DNA of 64,000 nucleotides from Myxococcus sp. CA023 (GTDB lineage: Bacteria > Myxococcota > Myxococcia > Myxococcales > Myxococcaceae). Below the pieces are notes generated by a model. It ran no database searches. It worked only from the letters and a program-made list of their open reading frames with translations, and was not told where the DNA came from. Numbering within the stretch: the stretch's first letter is position 1; the number at the start of each line of letters is the position of its first letter. A program made the position numbers and the translations under genes. Below, one piece after another: positions 45,693 to 57,267 of this stretch. Location: the NCBI RefSeq assembly GCF_010998615.1, contig NZ_JAAEAH010000030.1, forward strand, positions 29,202 to 93,201. Reading direction: 5' to 3'.

Positions 45693-48600
45693 GCAACCCG
45701 CCAAAGTCAGCTGAGCCCTCCGCGTTGCAGCGCGCCGCGTTGCTCGTGGAGAAGATGCAGGCCCGCCTCGATGCGGTGGAGCGCGCCCGGACCGAGCCCA
45801 TCGCCGTCATCGGCATGGGTTGCCGTTTCCCCGGTGGCGCCGTCGATGGACCGTCGTACTGGCGGATCCTTCGAGACGGCGTGGATGCGCTGCGCGAGGT
45901 GCCCGAGTCCCGCTGGGACGTGCAGGGCTACTTCGACGCGACGCGCGGGATGCCGGGAAAGATGTACGGCATCCGCGGTGGCTTCCTCGATGACGTGGAG
46001 CACTTCGACGCCGAGTTCTTCGGCATCGCGCCGCGCGAAGCGGCGAGCCTGGACCCACAGCAGCGCATTGCCCTGGAAGTGGCGTGGGAGGCCCTGGAGA
46101 ACGCGGGCGTGGCCCCTGGTCAGCTCATGGGCAGCAAGACGGGCGTCTTCATGGGCGTGATGTCTAGCGACTACATGGCACGCCTGCTCAAGGAAGACGA
46201 CGCGATCCGCTTCGACGGGTACATGGCGACGGGCAACGGCTACAGCTTCGTCCCGGGGCGAATCTCCTACGTGCTGGGCCTGCAGGGGCCGTGCATGCCG
46301 GTCGACACGGCGTGCTCGTCGTCACTGGTGTCGCTCCACCTGGCCTGCGAGAGCCTCCGGCGCGGCGAGTCCAATCTCGCGCTCGCGGGCGGCGTCAATC
46401 TCATCCTGTCCCCTGAGACGACGATTTGCCTTTGCAGCATGCAGGCGCTCGCGAGCGACGGCCGCTGCAAGACCTTCGATGCGGCGGCCGACGGATACGT
46501 GCGCGGGGAGGGCTGCGGCATCCTCGTGCTCAAGCGACTATCGGACGCACAGCGCGATGGTGACGACATCCGCGCGTTGATTCGTGGCTCCGCCGTCAAT
46601 CATGACGGAGCCAGTGGCGGACTGACGGTGCCCAACGGACCGTCGCAGCAAGCCGTCGTGTCGAAGGCGCTGGAGAACGCGCGCGTTCCGCCGGCCCTCG
46701 TGGGCTACATCGAAGCCCACGGCACGGGCACTCCGCTGGGCGACCCCATAGAACTCCGGGCGTTGGGGGCCGTGCTGGGCAAGGGACGTCCGGAGGACCG
46801 GCCCTTCTTCATCGGCTCGGTGAAGACGAACATCGGCCACCTGGAGCCAGCGGCCGGAATCGCCGGCGTCATCAAGACGATTCTGTCGCTCCAGCACCGG
46901 GAGATACCGCCGCACCTGCACTTCCACACGCCCAATCCCCACGTGGAATGGGACCGCATCCCCGCGCGTGTCCCCGTCGAGCGAATCCCCTGGCCGGCCC
47001 ATGAGGGGCGGCGCATCGCGGGGGTGAGCTCCTTCGGACTGAGTGGCATCAACGCGCACGTGGTGCTGGAGGAAGCCCCCGCGCCCGCGGCCACGCCCGC
47101 CGCTTCCGAGGTCGATACCGCGCAGCTCGTCGTCCTGTCCGCCAAGACGGCGCCAGCGCTGGCCGACCTGGCCCGGACGTGGAGCACGTTCCTGAAGCGC
47201 GAGGACGTGGGAACGCTCGCGGACCTCAGCTACACGGCGGCCCTGTGCCGCACGCACCATGACCACCGGCTCGCGCTCGCGGCGAAGTCCCCCCAGGAGC
47301 TGATCGCGCAGCTCGACGCGTTCGCCGCCGGAGAGAGCCACCCCGGTCTGTCCGTGGGGCGCCGGAGCAACAGCCAGAAGGTGGTCTTTGTGTTCCCCGG
47401 CCAGGGCTCGCAGTGGCTCGGCATGGGACGGCAGCTGTACGCCCAGGACACGACCTTCCGTGAGGCCATCGACCGGTGCCACGATGCACTGGGCCACTAC
47501 ACGGACTGGTCGCTGCGCGAGCTGTTGACGAACCCCGGTCAGCAGCCGCGCTGGAATGACATCGACGTCATCCAACCGACGCTGTTCGCCTTGCAGGTGT
47601 CGCTCGCGGCGGTGTGGCGTTCACTGGGCCTGGAGCCGCACGCGGTGGTGGGGCACAGCATGGGCGAGGTCGCCGCGGCCCACGTCGCGGGGGCGCTGTC
47701 GCTGGACGACGCCGCGCGCATCATCTGCGAGCGCAGCAAGCTGCTCCGGCGGGTCAGCGGCAAGGGTGCCATGGCGGTGGTGGACCTCTCGCGCGAACAG
47801 GCCGAGGCGGAGATTCGGGGCGCGGAGGACCGGATTGCCATCGCCGTCAGCAACGGCCCGAAGGCCACGGTGCTCTCGGGGGACCCGGCGGCGTTGAAGG
47901 AGGTGTTGGAGCGCCTGGAGAAGCGCGAGGTCTTCTGCCGTTGGGTGAAGGTGGACGTGGCGTCCCACAGCCCACAGATGGACCCGCTTCGGCAGGACTT
48001 GCTGGAGCGGATGGCCGGCATCCGTCCTACGGGGAGCACGGTGCCGCTCTACTCGACGGTGACAGGCGCCCCCATCGACGGCCGGGAGCTGAGCGCCGCG
48101 TATTGGGTGCGCAACCTGCGGCAGCCCGTGCTGTTCGCGGACGCGGTGCAGCGTCTCATCCAGGACGGGAACGTCCTGTTCATCGAGCTGAGCCCGCATC
48201 CCATCCTGGTGCCCTTCGTGGACGCGATGCTGCGGGAAGGCGACGCCTCCGGCCGAGGCCTGGTCGTCCCGAGCCTCCTCCGGGAACAGGAGGAGTGGCC
48301 GTCGCTGCTCGCATCTCTGGGCGCGCTGGCCACCCGAGTGGACCGCGTGGATTGGCTCCGGCTGCATCCGGACAAGCGGCGGCGCGTCGCACTGCCGGCG
48401 TATCCCTGGCAGCGGGAACGGCACTGGCTGGAGCTGGGGCCCACGCGTGCAGCGCGAGGCCGCTTCGTGCGCTCGGGGGGCCATCCGCTCCTGGGCACTT
48501 CGTTCACGACCTCCGTGCAGCAGGAGACCCGCTTCTGGGAATCCACACTGAGCGCGAGCGAGCCCCCGTTCCTCGCGGACCATCGCGTGGCGGGCTCGGT

Positions 48601-51600
48601 GGTGGTGCCGGGCGCGGCCTATCTGGAGATGGCGCTGTCCGCGGCGCATGCGATGTCGGGAGGCACCGCGTACGAGCTGGCCGACACCTCCTTCAAAGAG
48701 GGCCTGCTCCTGCCCGAGGGCCAGGAGCGCACCGTCCAACTGGCGCTGCACGGTGAGCAGGGCCGCACCCTGACGTTCCAGCTTTCGAGCCAGAAGGCGG
48801 AAGCGACGGGGTGGATGACCCACGTCGTGGGCCGGATCCACCTCTTGGAAGCAGGGCACGCGGGGCACGCGCCCGAGTCATTGGAGGCCATCCGCGAGCG
48901 CTGCCCCGACGTCCTGACCCAGGCGGCGCATTACGAGACGCTGGCACGCAACGGCGTGGCCTACGGGCCCGCGTTCCAGGGCGTGCAGCAGGTCTGGCGA
49001 GGGCGAGGGGAGGCGCTCGGCCACCTCCGCCTGCCGGAGTCATTGGCCGCGCGGGCCTCGACGTATCGAATCCATCCCGCGTTGCTCGACGCCTGCTTCC
49101 AGTTGGTGTCCGCGGCGGTGCCTCCGGAGGACGTGCCTCAGGACGTGGGCCCCGCCGTCCCGGTGGCGCTTGAGAACCTGCGGCTTCACGCACCGTCCAC
49201 GACCGAGGGCTTCTGCCACGTCCGGATGCGGACACCCGAGGGCACGCGCCGGGGCGTCTACGAGTTCGACCTCGTGCTGCGCGATGCGTCCGGCACGCTG
49301 CTGCTGGAGGCGCTGGGTCTGCGGGTTCAGCAACTGGATGCTCCCGTGGCGGATGCGGAGGGCAGGGACCTCTACTTCGCCCAGGCGTGGCGCCATGTCC
49401 CCTCCGTCGATCAGCTCCCTGCACAGGGAACTGAGGCGGGCGGACGTTGGTTGCTCATCACGGATGGCAGCGAGCTGGCGGACACGGTGGAGTCACGGCT
49501 CCGCGCGCGCCAGGGTGAAGTCACCCGTATCGATCTGGGTGGCTCCAAGCCGGGCCGCCGGACCGTGGACGTGGCGTCGCCGATGGCCTTCGATGAGGTG
49601 CTGGCGGAGACGTTCGGCAAGGGGGCCGCTGCGCGCGGCGTGATTCACCTGACGGGCCTGGAATCGGGCGACGTGGACCCGTTGATGGGCTGCGGCGGCG
49701 TGCTGCACCTCGTGCAGGGGCTCTCCCGGATGGGCCTGTCGAGTCCGCCACGTCTGTGGATGGTCACGAAGGGGGTCCACCATGGTTCGGACAGCCGCTC
49801 CGCTTCGGACGTCGTGCAGGCGCCGCTGTGGGGCTTGGGGCGCACGCTCGCGCAGGAGCACGCCGAGCTGAAGTGCACACGGGTGGATGTGTCCGCGGTC
49901 ATGCGCATCGAGGACGCCACCGGCGCGCTGGTGCGCGAGCTGCTCGTGGCGGACGCGGAGGAGGAAATCTCCCTCCGCCCTGATGGGCGACATGTCGGCC
50001 GCATCGTTCGTGGCACACCCGGCAGGGCCGCCCATGAGGCCGTCGTCCCCGCCGAGGGCCAGTCCTTCCGGGTCGAGCGTGATGCTCAAGGGCGCCAGGA
50101 GTATCGATCCGCGGCCCGCCGTCCGCCGGGGCCTGGAGAGGTCGAACTCGAAGTCGAAGTGGCGGCGCGTCCGGGGCTCGGCGGTGCGTCGAGCCCGGAG
50201 CGCTGGGACGAAGAAGGTGCCACCGCATGCAGTGGGCGCATCGTGGCGGTGGGAGAGGGCGTGAAGGACGTCACCGTGGGCGAGGAGCGCATCGCGCTCG
50301 TGACGTCGGGCCTCGGGTCACACCTGTGCGTGCCCGTTGGGCACACCGCGCCGCGTCCGCCCTCGTCGTCGCATGAAGAGGCCGCGGCGCTGGCCGCGAC
50401 CGTGCTGCCTGTCTGGTACGGCCTGTTCCACCTGGGACGTGTGGAGAAGCGAAACCGTGTGTGGGTCCTCGGTGCCTCGAGCGGACTCGGGCGAACGGCC
50501 ATCCAGTTGGCACGGCGCATGGGAGCGGAGGTCTTCGCCGAAGCCGCGACGGATGACCAGCGGGCCGCCCTGCTGGAACTCGGCGCCGCCCACGTCGTGG
50601 ACCCTACGGACGCCTCATTCGCCACGGGGCTGCTGGATACGACGGGAGGCCGAGGGCTGGACCTGGCCGTCATCGCGCCGGGTGCTGTCGGCCTCAATCC
50701 GAGCCTCGCCGTGCTGGCGGAGGGGGCTCGCGTCATCGACTTGCGAGGGACGTCCGAAGCGCCCTCGGCCGGGGATGCGAACGTCGCGTGGTGCGTGGTT
50801 GACGTGCACACCCTCGCGCGCAGCAAGCCCGACCGGTTCGCCCGGCTGTGGCGCGAGGTGAAGGACGCCTTCGAGGCCGGGGGCCTGCCCTCCTCCGTGG
50901 AGGAGGTGAGCACGATCAACCTGAATCATCTCAGGGCACGCGTGGTGGTGCCGGCCACGGGGGCTCGGCGACTCCGCGCGGATGGGATGTACCTGGTGAC
51001 GGGTGGCCTGGGCGGACTGGGCTTCGCGGTGGCGAAGTGGATGGTGGAGCAGGGCGCACGGCACCTCGTCCTCCTTGGGCGTGACACCACGTTGACGCCA
51101 GCGCAACAGGCGGACGTGGCCACGCTCGAAGCGGCGGGAGCGCGCGTGCGGGTGATGGGGGCGGATGTGTCCGACCGGCCTCAGCTTGCCCGGGTGCTCG
51201 CGGAGATTGCCGAGGGCGGCACACCGCTGCGAGGCGTCGTCCACGCGGCGGGTGTGCTGGATGACGGCGTCCTGTTGCAGCAGTCGGTGGAGCGCTTCCG
51301 CCGGGTGATGGCGCCCAAGGTCCTTGGTGGTTGGAACCTACATGTCCTGACCCGCGACCTGCCGCTCGACTTCTTCGTGCTGTACTCGTCGGCGGCCTCC
51401 CTGTTCGGTGCACCAGGACAGGGGAACTACGTCGCGGCCAATGCCTTCCTCGACGCGCTGGCCCATCACCGCCGGGTGCTGGGGCTGCCGGGCCTGAGCA
51501 TCAACTGGGGACCCTTCTCCGAGGTCGGTCTGGCCGCAGCGCAGTCGAACCGGGGAGAGCGCCTGGCGCAGCGGGGCTCCGACAGCCTGACGCCCGCGGA

Positions 51601-52123
51601 AGGCAACGCCATCCTGGGCCGGCTGTTGGATGGCGACGTGACGCAGATGGCGGTCATGCCGCTCGACCTCCGCAAGTGGGTGGAGTTCTATCCGCGAGCG
51701 AAGTCCTCGCCATGGCTGTCGGAGCTCGTCCCGGCCAGTGCGGGGGAGGGCGCGCAGGCCGCCAGGGATGTTGCGCTGCTTGAAGCCTTGCGGACGGCGA
51801 CACCTCGGGACGCGCGGGTGGCGCTGGAGAAGTTCGTTCGCGAGCAACTGGGCCGAGTGCTCCGGCTCGACTCCGCGCGCATCGACGCCGAAGCGCCGCT
51901 CCAAGGCTTCGGACTCGACTCGCTGATGGGGCTCGAGTTGCGCAACCGGCTGGCGTCGGGACTGGGGCTGTCGCTCCCGGCGTCACTGATTTGGAAGCAC
52001 CCGACGCTGGATGCGCTCTGTGCGCATCTCCAGAGTGAAGTCATGGATCGCGCCCTGGTCGAGACGCTCGCAATCCAGGCAGAGGCGGCCGCAACCAACG
52101 ACAACGAGGTCTTCGTCCTATGA
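45689..52123 (+). CDS. mxaB: Myxalamid-type PKS, module 7: KS-AT-DH-(degenerate ER)-KR-ACP
   Basis: 2144 residues. Domains: KS (Cys209), AT (Ser657 in GHSMGE; VASH and DVIQP, predicted methylmalonyl), DH (His965, Asp1134, YGPAF block intact), an enoyl-reductase-like region (about 1455-1755), KR (from about 1765, LDD present) and ACP (Ser2078). The ER-like part keeps the medium-chain reductase frame (GEGVKDVTVGEER, GASSGLGRTAIQLARRMGAE), but it lacks the G-L-N-F-R-D substrate block and the usual A-A-G-G-V-G nucleotide motif, so it is probably inactive. The module should leave a 2-methyl 2,3-double bond, as in the myxalamid amide end. The C-terminus (ATNDNEVFVL) is short, acidic and hydrophobic, suited to docking on the TubC-type domain of mxaA. 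Here the module is one gene. The start and stop both overlap neighbours by 4 nt. Confidence 0.86.
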
Positions 52124-55100
52124 GTGTACGGGAGCTGTTGGGCACCCTCGCGGCCAGGGGCGTTCGCCTGCGTGCCGACGGTGACAAGCTGGTGGTGGAG
52201 GCGGGCAAGGCCGTCCTCACGCCGGAGCTGCGGACCGAGCTGGCGGCGAACAAGGCCGACATCCTCGCGTTCCTGCGCAAGCACACCGCGCGCGACGAGG
52301 TGGGCAGCGGCCCTGAGCAGCCCATCACGAGGCCCCAGGTCATCCCGCTGTCCAGCGGGCAGGAGCGGCTCTGGTTCCTGGACCGGCTGTCACCGGGCAC
52401 CGCGCAGTACAACGTCCACCTGGGGCTGCGGGTACACGGCGCGCTGGACACGGTGGCGCTGCGCCGGAGCCTGGACGAGCTGGTCCGCCGGCACGAGGTC
52501 CTCCGGACGTCCTTCCCGGAGGTGGACGGAAGTCCAAGGCAGGTCATCGCATCGCCCGAAGTGGGCGCGGCGCTGAGCGTTGTGGAGGTGCGGGGGCTGA
52601 CGGAGGCGCAGCGTGACGAAGAGGTCCAACGGCGCTCGGAGGCCCTGGCCCAGCAGCCTTTCGACCTGGCCCAGGGCCCCCTGTTCCGCGTGACGCTGGT
52701 GTCCCTGGACTCCGACGACTCCGCGCTCTTCGTGACGAAGCACCACATCATCACGGATGGCTGGTCGCTCGGCGTCTTCGTCCGGGAGCTGTCGGCGCTC
52801 TACGCGTCTTTCGTACGGGGACAGGCCGCGGCCCTGCCACCCGTGTCCATGCAGTTCGCCGAGTCGGCCCTGCGTGAGCAGGCATGGTTGGCGGGGGCCG
52901 CTGGCGCCGGGGAGCGGGCCTTCTGGAAGGAGAAGCTCCAGGGACTGCCGCCGCTTCAGCTCCCCGTGGACCGTGGTGTCTCCAGCGCCAGCAGCCACCG
53001 AGGTGCGATCGTGCCCGTGGCCTTCTCGCCCGGGTTGAGCGAGGCGCTGCGCGAGCTCGGCCAACGTGAAGGGTGCAGCCTCTTCATGGTGCTCTACGCC
53101 GCGTTCGCCGCGCTCCTGCACCGCTACTCGGGGCAGCTCGACTTTGGCGTGGGGACGGTGACCGCGAACCGGGGGAGCGTGCCGCCGGACCTCATCGGCT
53201 TCATCGCCAACACGCTCGTGCTCCGGAGTGACGTGTCCGGGGACCCGACCTTTTCGCAGTGGCTGGCCCGGGCGCGCAAGACGGTGCTCGACGCCCAGGA
53301 CCACCAGGCGCTGCCCTTCAGCGAAGTGGTGAAGGCGGTCGGCGCATCGCGTGAGGGCGGGCTCAACCCGCTGGTGCGTGCCTGCTTCACGCTGGAGAAC
53401 ATCCCCGCACCCACGCTGGACCTGCCCGGGACGCGCTGGTCATTCCTGGGCGGTGCCCCCGACGGCAGCGTGGAAGGCGTCGCCAAGTTCGAGCTGTCCC
53501 TCATCCTGGCCTCCGGCGAACAGGGACTGGCTGGCATGCTCGAATACTCGCGCGAACTCTTCGACGCCTCGACGGCGGAGCGGATGGTGGGCCACCTCCA
53601 GGTGTTGTTGGCGGCCGTCGTCGCGAAGCCAGAGACGCCACTGTCAAAGCTGCCCGTGCTGTCGATGGAAGAGCGGACGCGGCTGCTCACGGCCTGGAAC
53701 GGCCCGGTGCTCGGCGTCCCGGCGCTGTGCATGCACGAACTCATCCAGGCCCAGGTGGAGCGGACGCCGAACGCCGTGGCCGTGGTGAGCGGAACGCGGA
53801 CGCTGACCTACGCCGAGCTCAACCGCCGGGCCAACCAACTGGCCCATCACCTGCGGCGGCTGGGCGTGCGGCCCGAGGCGCGCGTGGGTCTCTGCGTCGA
53901 GCGGACGGAGGACCTCGTCATCGGCCTGCTGGCCATCCTCAAGGCCGGCGGCGCCTACGTGCCACTGGACCCCGCCTACCCGAAGGAGCGGCTGGCGCTC
54001 ATCCTCGAGGACGCGCAGGTACCCGTGCTGCTCACGCAGCAGCGGCTGCTCCCGGAGCTTCCCGCCACCGAGGCACGCGTGGTGTGCCTGGATGCGGAAG
54101 CCGCCGCCCTCGGCGCCGAGCCGGAGGTGAACCCTGGGCGTGTCACGACGCCCGATTCGCTCGCGTATCTCATCTACACCTCGGGCTCCACCGGCAAGCC
54201 CAAGGGCGTGATGATTGACCACCGGAACGCCGTGGCCTTCTTGCAGTGGGCCCAGAGTGTCTTCTCGCCGGAGTCGTTGGCGGGGACGCTGGCGTCGACG
54301 TCCATCTGCTTCGACCTGTCCGTCTTCGAAATCTTCACGCCCCTGTGCTGTGGGGCGAAGGTCATCGTCGCGAAGAACGCGCTGGAGCTGCCCGAGCTGC
54401 CCGCGGCGAAGGATGTGACGCTCGTCAACACCGTGCCCTCGGCGATGGGCGCGCTGCTGCGAGGGGGTGGGGTGCCGGCGTCGGTCACCATCGTCAATCT
54501 GGCGGGCGAGGCGCTGGCGGGAGCGCTGGTCGACTCCATCTACGCCCTGGGCCACGTGAGAGATGTCTTCAACCTCTACGGCCCGAGCGAGACGACGACC
54601 TATTCCACGTTCACCCGTGTGAACCGGGGCGAGACGCCGACCATCGGCCGGCCCGTTGGAAACACCCAGGTCTACGTGCTGGATGCGAACCGGGAACCCA
54701 TGCCCGTGGGGGTGCCGGGCGAAGTCTTCATCGGCGGGCATGGTGTCGCCCGGGGCTACCTGGGCCGGACGGAGCTGACGGCGGAGCGGTTCGTCACGTC
54801 TCCCTTCGCCGGAGACGCGGGCGCGCACTTGTACCGGACAGGGGACCTGGCGCGGTGGCTGCCGGACGGGCAACTCGAATACCTGGGCCGGATGGACCAC
54901 CAGGTGAAGCTCCGCGGCTTCCGCATCGAGCTGGGTGAGATTGGCGCGGCGCTGCAGGATCACCCAGGCATCCGCGATGCGGTCGTCGTCGTGCGAGAAG
55001 GCCCGGGCGCGGACAAGCAGTTGGTGGCGTATGTGGTGGGCCGCGACGGGAATGCCCCCGCGCCGGGTGAGCTGCGCGACCACCTCAAGTCCCGGCTGCC

Positions 55101-56667
55101 CGAGTACATGGTGCCCTTCGTGTTCGTGAGCCTGGAGGCCTTGCCGCTCACGCCGAACGGGAAGGTGGACCGCGCCGCGCTCCCCGCGCCGGAGCGTGTG
55201 GGCTCCGGGACGGCGAAGGCCCACGTCGCGCCGAGAACGCCTGGGGAAGCCACGCTGGCGGACATCTGGCGTCAGGTGCTCGGGGTGGAGCAGGTGGGCG
55301 TGCACGACCACTTCTTTGAGCTCGGAGGCCACTCGCTGCTGCTCTACCGGGTGCTCGTCCTCGCGCGGGCAGCGTCGGGCGCGGACATCCCGCTGAGGGC
55401 CCTGTTGCAGTCGCCGACGCTGGAAGAGATGGCGCGCACCATCGAGGCCGCGAAGACGGGCTCGCTGCCGGTCCATGACGTGGTGGCGGAGCTGGAGGCG
55501 GACGCGGTGCTGGAGGCCGGGCTGCTGCCGGGAATGGCGCTTCCGCCCACCTCCGGGCCCGCGTGCGCCGTGCTGCTGACGGGCGCCACGGGCTTCCTCG
55601 GCGCATTCCTGCTCGAGGAGCTCTGCCGGAAGACGCAGGCGCGCATCCATTGCCTGGTCCGCTCCAAGTCGGAGCAGGAGGGGATGCAGCGGATTCGCAA
55701 GAACCTGGAGAGCTACTCGCTGTGGCGCGAAGACCTGGCGCCGCGAATCGTCCCTGTCCGAGGGGACATCGGCCAGCCCCTGCTGGGCCTGTCGGAAGCG
55801 GAGTTCCAGCGGCTGTCGGAGGAGGTGGACGCCGTCTACCACAACGGTGCGCTCGTCAATTTCATCTATCCCTATGAGTCGATGCGCGCCGCGAACGTGC
55901 TCGGCACGCGGGAGATTCTCCGCCTGTGCATGCGCACGCGCATCAAGCCGCTGCACTATGTCTCCACGGTGTCGGTGTTGCCGGTGGGGCGCCAGCTTCC
56001 CTTCCGCGAGGATGAGCCGCTGGAAGCGGCTGCGAGCCTGGTGGGCGGTTATGCCCAGAGCAAGTGGGTGGCGGAGAAGCTCGTGCGTGAGGCCTCGCAG
56101 CGAGGACTCCCCGTGACGATTCACCGGCCGGGGAGGGTGACGGGGCACAGCCGGACGGGGGCGTGGAACACGGATGACTTGGTGTGCAGGACCCTCAAGG
56201 GCTGCGTCCAACTGGGGAGTGCACCCAGCGTGGACGCGCTGCTGGACGTGACGCCGGTGGACTACGTGAGCAGCGCCATCGTGGACCTGTCCCTGCGCCC
56301 CGAGTCCCTTGGTCAGACCTTCCACCTGGTCAACCCGCAGTTCGTCCGAGCGGACGAAATGTGGAGCCACATGCGAGCTTTTGGCTACGGGCTGCGTGTG
56401 CTCCCCTATGACGAGTGGCTCGCGGAGCTCGGCCTCGCGGCGCCGTCCGACCGTGAGCTGGGAGACCTGCTCCTGTTCCTCCAGCAGGTGCCGCCCGAGG
56501 ACCGAAGCGTGGGTGGGCCGCGCATGGTGGTCTGCGACAGCGGGCACACGCTGAAGGCGCTGGGAGGAACAGGGACGTCGTGTCCGTCCGTGGATGCCAC
56601 GTTGATTTCGACGTACCTCTCCTCCCTGGTGCAACGCGGCTTCCTGGCCGCGCCCGCTGGGCGGTAG
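52120..56667 (+). CDS. mxaA: Myxalamid-type terminal NRPS: TubC docking-C-A(Ala)-PCP-reductase
   Basis: 1515 residues. A TubC-type docking domain (1-55) is followed by condensation (about 70-500; HHIITDG from His208), adenylation (about 540-1020; YTSGSTGKPKG near 686, NLYGPSETT near 818, NGKVDR near 1011), PCP (Ser1072 in GGHSLLL) and a C-terminal NAD(P)H-dependent reductase (about 1149-1500; LLTGATGFLGAFLL nucleotide site, Tyr1311 and Lys1315 in GYAQSKWVAEK). The ten specificity residues read D-L-F-N-N-A-L-T-Y-K, a known alanine code. The polyketide chain would be condensed onto alanine and released by reduction of the thioester to an alcohol, giving the alaninol amide of myxalamid; the reductase of MxaA is well studied for this reaction. 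There is no thioesterase. The gene starts inside the mxaB stop (ATGA) and ends the operon ahead of a hairpin. Confidence 0.92.
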   Translation: MSVRELLGTLAARGVRLRADGDKLVVEAGKAVLTPELRTELAANKADILAFLRKHTARDEVGSGPEQPITRPQVIPLSSGQERLWFLDRLSPGTAQYNVHLGLRVHGALDTVALRRSLDELVRRHEVLRTSFPEVDGSPRQVIASPEVGAALSVVEVRGLTEAQRDEEVQRRSEALAQQPFDLAQGPLFRVTLVSLDSDDSALFVTKHHIITDGWSLGVFVRELSALYASFVRGQAAALPPVSMQFAESALREQAWLAGAAGAGERAFWKEKLQGLPPLQLPVDRGVSSASSHRGAIVPVAFSPGLSEALRELGQREGCSLFMVLYAAFAALLHRYSGQLDFGVGTVTANRGSVPPDLIGFIANTLVLRSDVSGDPTFSQWLARARKTVLDAQDHQALPFSEVVKAVGASREGGLNPLVRACFTLENIPAPTLDLPGTRWSFLGGAPDGSVEGVAKFELSLILASGEQGLAGMLEYSRELFDASTAERMVGHLQVLLAAVVAKPETPLSKLPVLSMEERTRLLTAWNGPVLGVPALCMHELIQAQVERTPNAVAVVSGTRTLTYAELNRRANQLAHHLRRLGVRPEARVGLCVERTEDLVIGLLAILKAGGAYVPLDPAYPKERLALILEDAQVPVLLTQQRLLPELPATEARVVCLDAEAAALGAEPEVNPGRVTTPDSLAYLIYTSGSTGKPKGVMIDHRNAVAFLQWAQSVFSPESLAGTLASTSICFDLSVFEIFTPLCCGAKVIVAKNALELPELPAAKDVTLVNTVPSAMGALLRGGGVPASVTIVNLAGEALAGALVDSIYALGHVRDVFNLYGPSETTTYSTFTRVNRGETPTIGRPVGNTQVYVLDANREPMPVGVPGEVFIGGHGVARGYLGRTELTAERFVTSPFAGDAGAHLYRTGDLARWLPDGQLEYLGRMDHQVKLRGFRIELGEIGAALQDHPGIRDAVVVVREGPGADKQLVAYVVGRDGNAPAPGELRDHLKSRLPEYMVPFVFVSLEALPLTPNGKVDRAALPAPERVGSGTAKAHVAPRTPGEATLADIWRQVLGVEQVGVHDHFFELGGHSLLLYRVLVLARAASGADIPLRALLQSPTLEEMARTIEAAKTGSLPVHDVVAELEADAVLEAGLLPGMALPPTSGPACAVLLTGATGFLGAFLLEELCRKTQARIHCLVRSKSEQEGMQRIRKNLESYSLWREDLAPRIVPVRGDIGQPLLGLSEAEFQRLSEEVDAVYHNGALVNFIYPYESMRAANVLGTREILRLCMRTRIKPLHYVSTVSVLPVGRQLPFREDEPLEAAASLVGGYAQSKWVAEKLVREASQRGLPVTIHRPGRVTGHSRTGAWNTDDLVCRTLKGCVQLGSAPSVDALLDVTPVDYVSSAIVDLSLRPESLGQTFHLVNPQFVRADEMWSHMRAFGYGLRVLPYDEWLAELGLAAPSDRELGDLLLFLQQVPPEDRSVGGPRMVVCDSGHTLKALGGTGTSCPSVDATLISTYLSSLVQRGFLAAPAGR

Positions 56668-56680
56668 GCTTGAATGAAAT

Positions 56681-56719
56681 GGCCATCCGCGCGAGAGGAG
56701 AGACCTCACGCGGATGGTC
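56681..56719. terminator. Hairpin after mxaA, probable bidirectional terminator
   Basis: CCATCCGCG at 56683-56691 pairs with CGCGGATGG at 56709-56717, extendable outwards by a G-U and a G-C pair. Inside, GAGG (56695-56698) pairs with CCTC (56704-56707). It lies between the convergent ends of mxaA and the cysteine-rich gene and could serve both. Confidence 0.55.
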
Positions 56720-56748
56720 TGTTCAAGGTTCAGGTTCGATGGGTCGGC

Positions 56749-57267
56749 TCAATTACAGACACGGCAGCCGAGGCCGCACGCCGTGGAGACGGTGCAGCAG
56801 TAGCCCGCGGCGGGCGTACAGCAGTAGCTCCAGCCGCCGCAGGTGACACAGCACCCGAGGGCCTTGTCATTGTCAGACGGGGCTTCCAGCGGGTTGATGT
56901 CCATCGCTCGGTCTTCCACGCTCGTTACGGAGACTTTGAAGGCGGCGCGGAGCCCCTGGTGGATCTTTCCGTCCGCACGGGCCTCGATGACCTCGATGGG
57001 AGCGGCCGACTCGAGGTCATAGCCATTGTAGATGGTGTAGCGAACGGTGTCGGGAGCGATGACCTCTGGCACGATGCGGTAGGACAGCTTCAGCGTTTCG
57101 TTGGTGGCGCTGACGGGCTGTCCATCGATGGCGCGGAACGCGGCGCTCTCGCCGGTCTCGCTGTAGACGGTCATGTGGATGAGCTTCTTTTGAATGGCTG
57201 CGTCTGCGCTACTGGCCGCAAGGAGCAATGACGCCAATCCCACGACTTTGGAGAGGGTTCCGATCAT
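56749..57267 (-). CDS. Secreted protein with a ten-cysteine C-terminal tail, function unknown
   Basis: 172 residues from the ATG at 57267, chosen because GAGGAA lies 7 nt upstream and a Sec signal peptide follows (MIGTLSKVVGLASLLLAASS, cleavage near A-D-A-A at 21-24). The open frame continues upstream but with non-coding composition. Residues about 26-130 look like a small beta-rich domain (KKLIHMTVYSETGESAAF, RYTIYNGYDLES) with many charged residues. The last 34 residues hold ten cysteines (139, 140, 143, 149, 150, 157, 158, 164, 168, 171) with Gly, Thr and aromatic residues between, for example CCVTCGGWSYCC. That spacing suggests a disulfide-knotted or metal-binding tail. I do not recognise the family. 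It stands alone, with its 3' end facing mxaA across the hairpin. Confidence 0.75.
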   Translation of the reverse strand: MIGTLSKVVGLASLLLAASSADAAIQKKLIHMTVYSETGESAAFRAIDGQPVSATNETLKLSYRIVPEVIAPDTVRYTIYNGYDLESAAPIEVIEARADGKIHQGLRAAFKVSVTSVEDRAMDINPLEAPSDNDKALGCCVTCGGWSYCCTPAAGYCCTVSTACGLGCRVCN

